Assembly: GCF_020866845.1 (NCBI RefSeq)
Contig: NZ_CP086594.1
Coordinates: 124,001 to 188,000 of the forward strand
DNA length: 64,000 nt
Source: Sphingomonas radiodurans
GTDB lineage: Bacteria; Pseudomonadota; Alphaproteobacteria; Sphingomonadales; Sphingomonadaceae
Direction: 5' to 3'
Positions 1-7,710 of this stretch are shown here, piece by piece; position 1 is the stretch's first letter; every line of letters begins with the position of its first letter. The notes beneath the pieces are model-generated. The model was not told the DNA's origin. It was given only the letters and a program-made list of their open reading frames with translations, and did not search any database. A program made the position numbers and the translations under genes.

Positions 1-1140
1 CTGCGCGATCAGCCGGTTCATTTCCTGCTGCGACACTTCGACGCCATTCGCTTGGCCGATTTCGCTCAGCAGCAGGCCGAGACGGACGCGACGCTCGGCG
101 ATCTTGCGATAATCGTCGCGCTCCTTCTCCATTTCCTCCATTGCGGCGGCGGGATCGGGCTCGTGGCTCGCCTCATGCTCGAGCTGGTGCCAGATCTGCT
201 GGAACTCAGCCTCGACCATCGATGGCGGCACTTCGAAATCGTGATCGGCGGCGAGCTGATCGAGTAGCTTGCGCTTCATGTACGTGCGCGTAAGGCCGCC
301 AAGTTCCTGCTCGACCTGCCCGCGGACGAGACCGCGCAGCTGTTCGAGGCTCTCGAGCCCAAGGTTCTTGGCCAGTTCTTCGTCGATCGTCGCTTCGCCG
401 GCGGTCTTCACCGACTTGACGACGAGATCGAAGGTCGCGTCCTTCCCAGCGAGTTCCTTCGCCTGGTAATCCTCCGGGAAGGTCACGGTGATCTGGCGCT
501 CATCGCCAGTCTTCACGCCGACCGTCTGGTCCTCGAAGCCCGGGATCAGCCGACCCGCGCCGAGCTCGACCGCCATGTCGCTCCCAGTGCCGCCCTCGAA
601 CGCAACGCCATCCATCGTCTTGCCGACGAAATCGACGGTGACGAGATCGCCCATCTGCGCGGCATAGCCTTCCTCGGCGTCCTCCCAGCGCTTCGACTGG
701 TCGGCGAACTTCTGCAGCTGTTCGTCGATCACCGCGTCGTCAGCGGGGACGGTTAGCTTCTCGAGCTTCAGACCGTCGATCGCGGGTGCGGGCACCTGCG
801 GCAGGATCTCCAGCTCGACCGTGAGCTCGGCGTCCTTACCTGGCTCGTAGCCTTCAGCCAGCGCCACCGACGGCTGCACTGCGGGGCGCAGCTGCTGCTC
901 GGCGATCAGCGACTGAATGCCTTCCTGAATAGACGTGTTGAGTGCGTCCTGCAGCAGCGATGCGCCGTGCATCTTGCGCACGAGGTTCGCCGGCACCTTC
1001 CCTGGGCGGAACCCGGGCATCTTCACCTGCGGCGCGACACGCTTCAATTCCGCATCGACGCGACCCTCGATATCCTTGGCGGGAATGGTCAGCGTGTAGG
1101 CGCGCTTCAGGCCCTCGTTCAACGTCTCGACAGTCTGCAT
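1..1140 (-). CDS. tig: Trigger factor, partial (C-terminus outside window)
   Basis: Ribosome-associated chaperone and peptidyl-prolyl isomerase that meets nascent chains at the exit tunnel. The 380 codons seen begin at ATG 1140 with a GAAGG ribosome-binding site a few bases upstream. The ribosome-docking motif GFRPGKVP lies near residue 44. An FKBP-like PPIase domain follows at about 160-245 (GDLVTVDFVG through PGFEDQTVG), and then the start of the C-terminal chaperone arm. The frame runs off the left edge of the window without a stop, so about 60-150 residues are missing. It sits just downstream of tRNA-Leu on the same strand. In sphingomonads tig is commonly followed by clpP, which would lie outside the window. 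Confidence 0.95.
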   Translation of the reverse strand, partial: MQTVETLNEGLKRAYTLTIPAKDIEGRVDAELKRVAPQVKMPGFRPGKVPANLVRKMHGASLLQDALNTSIQEGIQSLIAEQQLRPAVQPSVALAEGYEPGKDAELTVELEILPQVPAPAIDGLKLEKLTVPADDAVIDEQLQKFADQSKRWEDAEEGYAAQMGDLVTVDFVGKTMDGVAFEGGTGSDMAVELGAGRLIPGFEDQTVGVKTGDERQITVTFPEDYQAKELAGKDATFDLVVKSVKTAGEATIDEELAKNLGLESLEQLRGLVRGQVEQELGGLTRTYMKRKLLDQLAADHDFEVPPSMVEAEFQQIWHQLEHEASHEPDPAAAMEEMEKERDDYRKIAERRVRLGLLLSEIGQANGVEVSQQEMNRLIAQ

Positions 1141-1200
1141 CTTCGTGCCTTCAACAGAATTTCGTGGATGGTGCCTGTCCGCGAACACGCCGCGGATGAC

Positions 1201-1285
1201 TGGTGCGGGCGAAGGGACTCGAACCCCCACATCTTGCGATACTTGGACCTAAACCAAGCGCGTCTACCAGTTCCGCCACGCCCGC
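1201..1285 (-). tRNA. tRNA-Leu, anticodon UAG
   Basis: The reverse complement folds as a class II tRNA. The 7-bp acceptor stem pairs GCGGGCG (from 1285 inward) with CGCCCGC (ending at 1205). The D-arm contains GGTAGACGC. The anticodon arm CTTGG-TTTAGGT-CCAAG gives anticodon TAG, which reads CUA/CUG-type leucine codons. There is a short variable arm and a T-arm with GGTTCGAGTCC. The discriminator A is at 1204 and the CCA end is encoded at 1203-1201. Confidence 0.95.
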
Positions 1286-1393
1286 ATGAGGCACCGCCGG
1301 TCGCGGGCCTCTATACCGCGCGCGGGCACTCGGCAAGCGGCGCGAGCAACCGACCGGCGCGATAGGCGTTTATCCCCCGAGAGGAACATACAA

Positions 1394-1552
1394 ATGGCTA
1401 CGATTCCCCCGACCGAAGTGCCTGCACAGCCGACCCAGCCGGCGCAGCCAGAGACACCCCCGCCCGAGGTTACGCCCCCCACGCCCGACTTCGACCAGCC
1501 GGCACCCAGTATGCCGAGCGAAGACCCCGCGCCCATCCAGCCAAGCGCCTGA
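1394..1552 (+). CDS. Proline-rich micro-protein (52 aa)
   Basis: Short open frame starting at ATG 1394 after a good Shine-Dalgarno (GAGAGG about 8 bases upstream). The product is about one third proline, rich in Pro, Thr, Glu and Ala, with no transmembrane segment or cysteine, so it is probably disordered. A second micro-ORF starts 2 bases after its stop. Small proline-rich hypothetical proteins of this look are common in sphingomonad genomes (from memory, not searched). Function unknown. Confidence 0.55.
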   Translation: MATIPPTEVPAQPTQPAQPETPPPEVTPPTPDFDQPAPSMPSEDPAPIQPSA

Positions 1553-1553
1553 G

Positions 1554-1664
1554 ATGTCCGATCCCCGCGGCGGTAACGCACCCCCCGACAATATCGACGC
1601 CGATCAGCCCGATACCTCGCCAGACAGTCCGCCGAAGGTGCAAGACGACGTGTCCAAGGCGTAA
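1554..1664 (+). CDS. Acidic micro-protein (36 aa)
   Basis: ATG at 1554 follows the stop of the proline-rich micro-protein by one base, so the two would be translationally coupled. The product begins MSDPRGGNAPPDNIDADQPD and ends in a short Lys-Val-Gln-Asp-rich tail. It is Asp/Pro-rich and probably disordered. No Shine-Dalgarno of its own is seen beyond the overlap with the upstream frame. Function unknown. Confidence 0.45.
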   Translation: MSDPRGGNAPPDNIDADQPDTSPDSPPKVQDDVSKA

Positions 1665-1673
1665 AATAATGAC

Positions 1674-1790
1674 GTGTTTGATGACAGCGGCGTCAATGAA
1701 ACCAGCGCAATGGACGGGCCCCATGATGGCACTGGGTTCGTCTCGCCAGACGGTATAGACGACGAATCGATTGAACCCCGCGTCAGCTGA
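1674..1790 (+). CDS. Possible third micro-ORF (38 aa), GTG start
   Basis: The frame from GTG 1674 encodes an acidic Asp/Ser/Gly-rich peptide (VFDDSGVNETSAMDG onward) and stops at 1790, 6 bases before the end of the convergent response-regulator gene. The composition resembles the preceding micro-protein. There is no clear ribosome-binding site, and an internal ATG (1689 region) is out of frame. It may be non-coding or a decayed copy. Confidence 0.2.
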   Translation: MFDDSGVNETSAMDGPHDGTGFVSPDGIDDESIEPRVS

Positions 1791-1796
1791 GTTGCT

Positions 1797-2255
1797 TCAT
1801 GCGGCGGTCGGCCTGACCCCTGGAGAGGCCACCGCCGCAAATAGCCGAAACCCATTCGGCAACCGTCGCGTTCGCCGACCATCCAACGCTGCTTCAATGG
1901 CGGTGATTGCAGCAAGCAGATCGCGCTGCGCATATGGTTTGGAAAGCCATCCTGCCGCATATTCTTCCGCCTGACCGACCAGATTGCCCGTCACGAACAT
2001 CACTGGAATATCGCGACCGTTGGCGGCGCGTGCGACGTCGATCCCACTGCCGTCGGCAAGCTCCAGATCAACTAGAACGAGGTGGATCTCAACGTCAGTA
2101 GCAATCACGGCAAGCGCATCGGCGACCCGATCGACGGTCGCGACGATCTCGTAATTCTGCTCGATCAGCAGATGTTCGGTGTCGAACGCGACGAGCGGCT
2201 CATCCTCGACCACGAGGAGCCGAACGATCGTTCGCTTCTTCCGTCCGAATATCAT
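1797..2255 (-). CDS. Single-domain response regulator (CheY-like receiver)
   Basis: Receiver domain without an output domain. Counting from ATG 2255, the conserved acidic pair Glu-Asp is near residues 17-18, the phospho-acceptor Asp near 63 (LVDLELADGSG), the switch Thr near 89 (FVTGN) and the conserved Lys near 106 (WLSKPY). The C-terminal 30 residues are basic and then hydrophobic, with no recognisable DNA-binding fold. A GTG four codons upstream (2267) is an alternative start. It probably acts by protein contact or as a phosphate sink; no histidine kinase is adjacent. It faces away from the pseudouridine synthase gene. Confidence 0.85.
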   Translation of the reverse strand: MIFGRKKRTIVRLLVVEDEPLVAFDTEHLLIEQNYEIVATVDRVADALAVIATDVEIHLVLVDLELADGSGIDVARAANGRDIPVMFVTGNLVGQAEEYAAGWLSKPYAQRDLLAAITAIEAALDGRRTRRLPNGFRLFAAVASPGVRPTAA

Positions 2256-2363
2256 CGCCCACCCCACCGCAATCGTTACGCGCTAGAAATCGATAACGCT
2301 GCTCAGGCCCGTCGGTCGCAAATATTTTCGCCGCCACCGCACAACGGATGTATCAGCCACGCC

Positions 2364-3692
2364 ATGCCGAGTTCTTCCCGCGCCGGACCGCCGTCGCCCC
2401 CGCCCTTTCCTACCCCGTCGACCGACCCGACCCATCGGATCGCCAAGCTGCTCGCCCGCGCCGGGATCGCGTCGCGTCGCGAGATCGAGCGGATGATCGT
2501 TGAGGGGCGCGTGGCGCTCAACAGCGCACCGATCGATACGCCGGCGACGCTGCTTACCTCGCTCGACGGCGTGACCGTCGATGGCGCGCCCGTCGCCGCA
2601 GCGGAGGCGGCGCGGCTGTTCCTGTTCCACAAGCCGGCGGGACTGCTGACCACCGAGCGCGATCCGGCGGGGCGCCCGACGATCTACGACCGGTTGCCCA
2701 AAGGCCTGCCGCGGCTGATGCCTGTTGGGCGGCTTGATCTCGCCACCGAAGGCCTGTTGCTGATGACCACCGACGGTGGGCTCAAGCGCCAGCTCGAACT
2801 GCCCGCGACCGGCGTAGAGCGCGCCTATCGCGCCCGCGCCTATGGCCGGGTAAGCCAGCCGCAGCTCGAGGAGTTGATCGAGGGGGTCGAGATCGAGGGC
2901 GTCCGCTATGGATCGATCGACGCGAACATCGAACGTCGCACGGGCACCAATGTCTGGATCGAGATGATCCTGAAGGAAGGCAAGAACCGAGAGGTGCGGC
3001 GCGTGCTTGAACATCTCGGGTTGCAGGTAAGCCGATTGATCCGAACACGTTACGGTCCATTCCTGCTCGGCGACCTAAAGCCTGGACAGATCGGCGAAGT
3101 GCGGCGACATGACGTCGACAGCTTCCGCGCCGATCCCACGCGGCGCGAACTGCCGCAGCCGGCGAGGCGCCGTGCGATTGAGCCAGTGGCCCCACCGATC
3201 GACGCGATCCAGAAGCCGATCGCGGCTCCGAAGCGACCCGACCGCTCGGGACGTCCCGAGCGGATCGAGCCGGCCCAGCGGCCAAACCGTACGGAGCGAA
3301 CAGAGCGGCCGTCTCGACCCGCTCGTGCGGCGGCGAAGAACGAGCCGCGACGCCGCGCCGATGGCTCGGTCGCGACCCGCGCCAGCACGGGCCGCACCGA
3401 TCGGTCGCGCACGTTCCGCGAGACCCGCAGCGATGCGGAACCTGCCGCTCGATCCGACCGCACTGCCAAGCCGCGCGCGGCCGCGCCCCGCTCGGACACG
3501 CCACGCTCGGCGGCACCGCGCTCCTCGCCGGCCCCCCGTACGGCCGATGCGCGGCCGTCAGGCCCGCGTTCAGCCGGCCCGCGTTCAACCGCGCCGCGTG
3601 CCGGCGGGTCTGGCCCTGGAGCCCCGCGACCAACCGGGCCCCGGTCCGGGCCGGGCAAGCCACGGCCCAACCGGCCGAGGAGTGATCGCTGA
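2364..3692 (+). CDS. RsuA/RluB-family rRNA pseudouridine synthase with long basic tail
   Basis: Isomerises a uridine to pseudouridine in rRNA; the RluB subfamily (23S U2605) is most likely. ATG 2364 begins a protein of 442 residues. An N-terminal S4 RNA-binding domain lies at about 24-75 (RIAKLLARAGIASRREIERM). The catalytic domain contains the motif GRLDLATEGLLLMT with catalytic Asp near 125 and the family end motif EGKNREVRR. Residues from about 255 to 442 form a low-complexity Arg/Pro/Ser/Ala-rich tail. Upstream in-frame ATG codons would run through the divergent response-regulator promoter region and add non-homologous sequence. The stop overlaps the rsmD start (TGATG). Confidence 0.9.
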   Translation: MPSSSRAGPPSPPPFPTPSTDPTHRIAKLLARAGIASRREIERMIVEGRVALNSAPIDTPATLLTSLDGVTVDGAPVAAAEAARLFLFHKPAGLLTTERDPAGRPTIYDRLPKGLPRLMPVGRLDLATEGLLLMTTDGGLKRQLELPATGVERAYRARAYGRVSQPQLEELIEGVEIEGVRYGSIDANIERRTGTNVWIEMILKEGKNREVRRVLEHLGLQVSRLIRTRYGPFLLGDLKPGQIGEVRRHDVDSFRADPTRRELPQPARRRAIEPVAPPIDAIQKPIAAPKRPDRSGRPERIEPAQRPNRTERTERPSRPARAAAKNEPRRRADGSVATRASTGRTDRSRTFRETRSDAEPAARSDRTAKPRAAAPRSDTPRSAAPRSSPAPRTADARPSGPRSAGPRSTAPRAGGSGPGAPRPTGPRSGPGKPRPNRPRSDR

Positions 3693-4237
3693 TGCGCGTC
3701 ATCGCTGGCCAATGGCGCGGCCGCCCGCTCGTCGCCCCCAAGGGTGAGGCGACTCGGCCAACCGCCGACCGCACGCGCGAGGCGCTTTTCTCGATGCTTG
3801 CCAGCCGCGTCGGCAGCTTCGACGGACTGGCCGTCGCAGATCTGTTCGCCGGATCCGGCGCGCTCGGAATCGAGGCGCTGTCGCGCGGCGCGGCGACATG
3901 TTTGTTCGTCGAACACGATCGCCCCGCGCTCGACGCGTTGCGCGCGAATGTCGCGACGCTTGGCGCCACGGGGGCCGAGGTCCGCGCCGCCAGCGTCCTC
4001 GCGCTCGGCCCGGCCCGCGCGCCACTGGACGTGATCCTGATGGACCCGCCTTACGGCACCGGCGCGGGTGCGGTGGCGCTCGACAAGCTGGCGCGACTCG
4101 GCTGGGTGTCGCCAGCGACGTGGATCAGCATCGAAACGGCGAAAAACGAGGATATCGAGGTCGACGGTTTCGAGGTGGAAACTGTGCGCGTCCACGGAAA
4201 GGCGAAGCTGACGATCCTGCGGCAAGCCGCGCCTTAA
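3692..4237 (+). CDS. rsmD: 16S rRNA (guanine(966)-N2)-methyltransferase RsmD
   Basis: SAM-dependent methyltransferase that modifies G966 of 16S rRNA during 30S assembly; 181 residues, the normal family length. It starts with the family signature IAGQWRGR, followed by TRPTADRTREALFSML. The SAM-binding motif I is DLFAGSGALGIEALSRGA, and the N6/N2-type catalytic motif is DPPYG near residue 116. Its ATG overlaps the stop of the pseudouridine synthase gene by one base, so both rRNA-modifying enzymes are co-translated. Confidence 0.95.
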   Translation: MRVIAGQWRGRPLVAPKGEATRPTADRTREALFSMLASRVGSFDGLAVADLFAGSGALGIEALSRGAATCLFVEHDRPALDALRANVATLGATGAEVRAASVLALGPARAPLDVILMDPPYGTGAGAVALDKLARLGWVSPATWISIETAKNEDIEVDGFEVETVRVHGKAKLTILRQAAP

Positions 4238-4239
4238 GG

Positions 4240-5556
4240 CTACCGTACCAGCGCAGGCGCCGATGCCTGGGGCCGCACAGCAAGCAGCGCGACGAGGCTC
4301 AACGCCGCCGCAGCGCTGCCATAAAGCCCGACCGCGCCTAGCCCGAACTTGCCCGCGAGCGCCTGCGCCACCAGTGGCGTCAGTCCGCCGCCGAGCACAC
4401 CAGCGACATTGAATGCCATCGATGCGCCCGTGTAGCGCACGCGCGGCGGGAACAGCCCCGGCAGCCACGCGCCAAGCGGGCCGTACACAAAGCCCATCAG
4501 CAGCAGCGCCAGCGACAGATAGGCGAACACGAGCGTGAGCGATCCCGACCCGAGCATCGGTGCGAGCAGGAACCCGACCAGCACGACCCCGACGCATCCG
4601 CCTGCCAGCACGCGCCGCTCGTCATACCGCCGATCGGCGAGCCACGCCGAGGCATAAATGCCAGCGGCCATGAATAGGATAGCGCCGAGCTGGACGAGCA
4701 GCATCGACTGCATCGGATAACCGAGCGTCTTTGTGCCGTAGCCTAGCGTGAAGGCGGTCGCGATATAGTAGAGTGCGAAGCAGGCGATCGCGCCGATCGT
4801 GCCGGCCAAAGTCGCGGCCGCATGATGACGCATCAGCTCCGCCAGCGGCACCGCCGGGGGTGGCGCTTCCTCGAGTGAGGCGGCGAATTCGGGGGTTTCG
4901 GTGAGCTTCAGCCGGATCCACAGGCCCAAGCCCACCAGCAGCGCGCTGACGAGGAACGGGATGCGCCAGCCCCAGTCACGAAACTGATCGGGCGTCAGCC
5001 AAAGCCCAAGCAGCAGGAACAGCCCGTTCGCGGCAATGAACCCCGCCGGCGCGCCCATCTGTGGCGCGCAACCGAACCGCGCGCGCCACCCCGGCGGCGC
5101 GTTCTCCACCGCCAGCAGCGCCGCCCCGCCCCACTCTCCGCCGAGCCCGAAGCCCTGGCCGAAGCGCAGCAGGCACAGGATCGCGGGCGCCCACCAGCCC
5201 GCGTCGGCATAGGTCGGCAGGAACGCGATCAGCGTCGTCGACACACCCATCGTCAGCAGGCTGGCGACCAACGTCGATTTGCGTCCGATTCGATCGCCGA
5301 AATGCCCGAAGAATGCCGCTCCCACCGGCCGCGCGAAGAAGGCGACGGCAAGCGTTGCGAAGCTTGCCATCTGCTGCATCCCAGGTTCAGCGACAGGGAA
5401 GAAGATCTGGCCGAACACGAGGCTTGCAGCGGTCGCATAAATATAGAAATCGTAGAATTCGACCGTGGTGCCGACGAAGCTCGCCAGCAGCACGCGACGG
5501 TGCGAAGCGGGGTGCGCGGCGGGACTTGAGGCGGCGTGAGAGGCGGTCGCGATCAT
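4240..5556 (-). CDS. MFS transporter, metabolite:H+ symporter (MHS/ProP-like) family
   Basis: Inner-membrane symporter of 438 residues with 12 predicted helices. Family hallmarks are the N-terminal GTTVEFYDFYIYATAA, the first inter-helix loop GHFGDRIGRK, and RFGQGFGLGGEWGGA in helix 4. These fit the MHS group that includes ProP, KgtP and ShiA; the substrate (an osmolyte, dicarboxylate or similar) cannot be told from sequence. ATG 5556 is chosen because AAGGGAAG lies at proper spacing; an upstream in-frame start (5613) adds a non-hydrophobic, unconserved stretch. It converges with rsmD, leaving only 2 bases between them. Confidence 0.9.
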   Translation of the reverse strand: MIATASHAASSPAAHPASHRRVLLASFVGTTVEFYDFYIYATAASLVFGQIFFPVAEPGMQQMASFATLAVAFFARPVGAAFFGHFGDRIGRKSTLVASLLTMGVSTTLIAFLPTYADAGWWAPAILCLLRFGQGFGLGGEWGGAALLAVENAPPGWRARFGCAPQMGAPAGFIAANGLFLLLGLWLTPDQFRDWGWRIPFLVSALLVGLGLWIRLKLTETPEFAASLEEAPPPAVPLAELMRHHAAATLAGTIGAIACFALYYIATAFTLGYGTKTLGYPMQSMLLVQLGAILFMAAGIYASAWLADRRYDERRVLAGGCVGVVLVGFLLAPMLGSGSLTLVFAYLSLALLLMGFVYGPLGAWLPGLFPPRVRYTGASMAFNVAGVLGGGLTPLVAQALAGKFGLGAVGLYGSAAAALSLVALLAVRPQASAPALVR

Positions 5557-5659
5557 CCGCTTCCCTTCTTCCCGCGTTGCCGCCGCGTCAACGTTGCCGG
5601 GCTGCAACAACATTACCCGTGACCGACATGATGCAGCAACACGGCCCGCCTAGAGCTTA

Positions 5660-5767
5660 GATGTCGGCGCCGTCCCCCCTGTCTGCGCCGACGATCGGGC
5701 GGCTTACCCTGCCCGATGCTCCCTGAACTGCGGGGCGGCTTGCACACGCGGGCCGCCCCGATTTTTC
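5660..5767 (+). ncRNA. Candidate structured small RNA with three hairpins
   Basis: Three consecutive perfect stems lie in an otherwise gene-free gap. Hairpin 1 is 8 bp (5663-5670 with 5685-5692), with a 14-base loop containing a run of six C and then T (C-rich, anti-Shine-Dalgarno-like). Hairpin 2 is 7 bp (5694-5700 with 5711-5717). A single-stranded linker with CTCCCT follows. Hairpin 3 is 9 bp GC-rich (5731-5739 with 5752-5760) and runs straight into ATTTTT, a standard intrinsic terminator. The shape resembles alphaproteobacterial trans-acting small RNAs with CU-rich loops; the family assignment is inference. No convincing promoter was identified. Confidence 0.6.
5731..5766 (+). terminator. 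Rho-independent terminator of the small RNA candidate
   Basis: A 9-bp GC stem (CGGGGCGGC / GCCGCCCCG) with a 12-base loop is followed immediately by A and five T residues. No protein gene ends upstream on the plus strand for over 1.4 kb, so the terminator implies a short non-coding transcript. Confidence 0.7.
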
Positions 5768-5998
5768 ATGGTAGAGCCTAGTTGTCGTCCCACCGGGTGG
5801 CGATGATCCTGATGCTTCGACAATATGAAACATGTTCGGTGAATGTCTGCGGTGCAGCTCTACGTGATCATGCCCTGTTCTTAACTGTCACGGATCTGAC
5901 CTTCTTCGCGCAAATACTAAACAAAACTACAGTCTTGCTGACACAAAACCTTGCCATGCGAGCGCCCGTACCAGCGTTCTTCAAGAAGGACACGGCAG
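5768..5998. other. Gene-free, AT-richer leader upstream of the beta-propeller gene
   Basis: No supportable coding frame. The stretch is visibly poorer in GC than its surroundings. It contains the small palindrome AACATGTT (5829-5836) and a TACTAA (5915-5920) that could be the -10 box of the downstream gene, although no good -35 partner was found. It probably holds the promoter of the gene starting at 5999. Confidence 0.35.
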
Positions 5999-6880
5999 AT
6001 GATCCGAAAGATCGCGCGGCCACGGCTGACCGCCCTCCTACTGGGTATCGCGAGCCTGTCGGTTGCCGCTTCCCCAGTTCCATTCGCAGGCGCGATTGAG
6101 GACGCAGATCTTCGGGGGGTCCTGCCACTCGAGGGTGAACTGTTCCACGTCCAAGGGCTAGAACTCGATCGCGAGCGCATCTGGGTGACATCGGTCGATC
6201 GCGCTAATCGCAAGGGCTATCTGCATGAATTCGATCGTACCACCGGCAGGATCATGCGCCGCTTGGACCTTACCGACGGCGTGCGCTATCATCCGGGTGG
6301 CATCTCCATGTCCGATCGCTCGATCTGGGTTCCGGTCGCAGAGCTCAAACCGAACAGTTCTGCGATGCTCGTCGAGATCGATGCGGACACGCTCCAGATC
6401 CGCCGGAAGATTTCGGTGGCAGACCATCTCGGGTGTATCGCTGCGCTGGGTAGCCAACTCGTGGCGGGCAGTTGGGACAGCAAATTGCTCTACGTCTTCG
6501 ATGTGAGCGACAAGGTCGCGGTGCGGGTCGTGCCGAATCCGTCCAGGACACGCTATCAGGATATGAAGTTCGTCGATGGTCACCTCGTCGCCGGGGGATC
6601 GTTGACGTGGTGGAGCGGCGCCGTCGACTGGATCGAATGGCCATCGATGAAGATCCGGCGAACGTCGCGGACCGGAGCGATCGGTCCGATCAGGCCCTTC
6701 GGCCGCGGTGGTCCCTACACCGGGGAGGGCATGGCGATGAAGGGACGCGACCTGTATGTTGTTCCCGAAGACGGTCCGAGCCGCCTCTTCCACTTTAGGC
6801 TAAACGACCAAGCTCATAAGCCCATCGACAGCTTCACCCTTGCGTCAGTACCGCCCCCATCAGCGGGACGACCGCATTGA
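5999..6880 (+). CDS. Exported beta-propeller-like protein (DUF6454-like)
   Basis: Protein of 293 residues with a clear signal peptide (basic MIRKIARPR, hydrophobic core, cleavage near AGA at about 31), so it is periplasmic. The body has repeated strand-rich segments with DRERIWVTSVD, SDRSIWVPVAE and LVAGSWDSKLLYVFDV, suggesting a YncE-like or gluconolactonase-like propeller. I think it matches the DUF6454 group, tentatively. ATG 5999 is preceded by AAGGA; the longer frame from 5951 has none. Its 3' end overlaps by 47 bases the remains of a convergent SnoaL-like gene, and its last dozen residues look unstructured. Function unknown. Confidence 0.75.
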   Translation: MIRKIARPRLTALLLGIASLSVAASPVPFAGAIEDADLRGVLPLEGELFHVQGLELDRERIWVTSVDRANRKGYLHEFDRTTGRIMRRLDLTDGVRYHPGGISMSDRSIWVPVAELKPNSSAMLVEIDADTLQIRRKISVADHLGCIAALGSQLVAGSWDSKLLYVFDVSDKVAVRVVPNPSRTRYQDMKFVDGHLVAGGSLTWWSGAVDWIEWPSMKIRRTSRTGAIGPIRPFGRGGPYTGEGMAMKGRDLYVVPEDGPSRLFHFRLNDQAHKPIDSFTLASVPPPSAGRPH

Positions 6881-7186
6881 GCGCCTTCATCGGTCGGATC
6901 ATCACCTTGAAATCGACGATCAGCCCCGCCGCATCCCACCGATGATATCGACGCCGTTCACCGCGATCCCGCCGTCGAGCGTGCATTCGAACTCCAGCAC
7001 TGCGGATTGCGCCGCACGCCACTCACCGACGTAACGAAAATCTCGCGTGCCAGGCACGTCGGCGGCCGCGATTAGATATTTGATCGTCAGCGCTTTGCCG
7101 ACTTGCGGCGTGTGGACCGCGGGGGAGCGGAACACGCACTCCGCCGCGATCAATGCGTCGAGCGCCGCTACGCTAGGCGCCGCCAT
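6834..7186 (-). pseudogene. SnoaL/NTF2-like protein, frameshifted
   Basis: The minus strand encodes a NTF2-like fold protein in two frames. Frame A (from ATG 7186) reads ALDALIAAECVFRSPAVHTP through LDGGIAVNGVDIIG and stops after GMRRG near 6920. Frame B continues the family pattern WDAAGLIVDFKVMIRPMKAL to the stop at 6834. Restoring one base near 6942-6946 would give the uninterrupted motif DIIRWDAAGLIVDFKV. The N-terminus also seems to continue in frame upstream of 7186 (GWHAYMAAPS) without a clear start. Either a real pseudogene or a single-base sequence error; enzymatic role unknown. Confidence 0.7.
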
Positions 7187-7235
7187 ATAGGCATGCCAGC
7201 CGGCAATCGAGTCGCCGCTGTTGTAACGGGTTCCA

Positions 7236-7637
7236 TCAATCCATCCCGGGATAGGTGTTGAACTCGGGCAGGTCGGCCATCCCGCCAGTCCACGACAGCC
7301 GATCCTTAACCATGATCTGCGCGCCAGGCGGCAGGCTCTCGGGATGATCGAGCGTGCCGGAATGAATGTCGACGATCCCCGGCAGGAACTGGGGACTGCG
7401 ATAAAACAGCCCCGTGCCGCATTTGCCGCAGAACTCGCGCGTGCCCTGTTCCGACGACTGATAGGTGACCGGCGACCCGCTCACCGTCACCTGATCGTCC
7501 TTCCAAGCGATCCAGCCGACCACAGGCGCGCCCGACCACCGGCGGCAATCCTCGCAATGGCACAATGCGTGATGCTCCGGCGGCCCCTCCGCCGACCAAC
7601 CGATCGCGCCGCAATGACAATGCCCCTTCGTGGTCAT
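7236..7637 (-). CDS. GFA/CENP-V-type zinc-binding protein
   Basis: 133-residue member of the glutathione-dependent formaldehyde-activating-enzyme-like family. Zinc-ligand cysteines are seen in CHCGAIGW, CHCEDCRRWSG and CGKCGTGLFYRS, the usual arrangement. The actual reaction is uncertain, as most GFA-domain proteins are uncharacterised. ATG 7637 has GGAGAG upstream; the 7691 start is not supported. Transcribed divergently from uvrD. The SnoaL-like remnant lies directly downstream. Confidence 0.88.
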   Translation of the reverse strand: MTTKGHCHCGAIGWSAEGPPEHHALCHCEDCRRWSGAPVVGWIAWKDDQVTVSGSPVTYQSSEQGTREFCGKCGTGLFYRSPQFLPGIVDIHSGTLDHPESLPPGAQIMVKDRLSWTGGMADLPEFNTYPGMD

Positions 7638-7710
7638 CGACTCTCTCCTCACCGTTTCGTATTTGTTCTCATGGATTGCGCCGCCGCGCAACCCTGACTA
7701 CCTGACCCGA

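Noticed and set aside
2082..2363. Upstream extension of the pseudouridine synthase frame
   Set aside because: It runs through the divergent response-regulator gene and adds no recognisable domain; the S4 domain is reached from ATG 2364.
5782..6099. 105-codon open frame in the 5.8-6.1 kb gap
   Set aside because: No ribosome-binding site, composition unlike neighbouring proteins, and it overlaps the start of the propeller gene in another frame.
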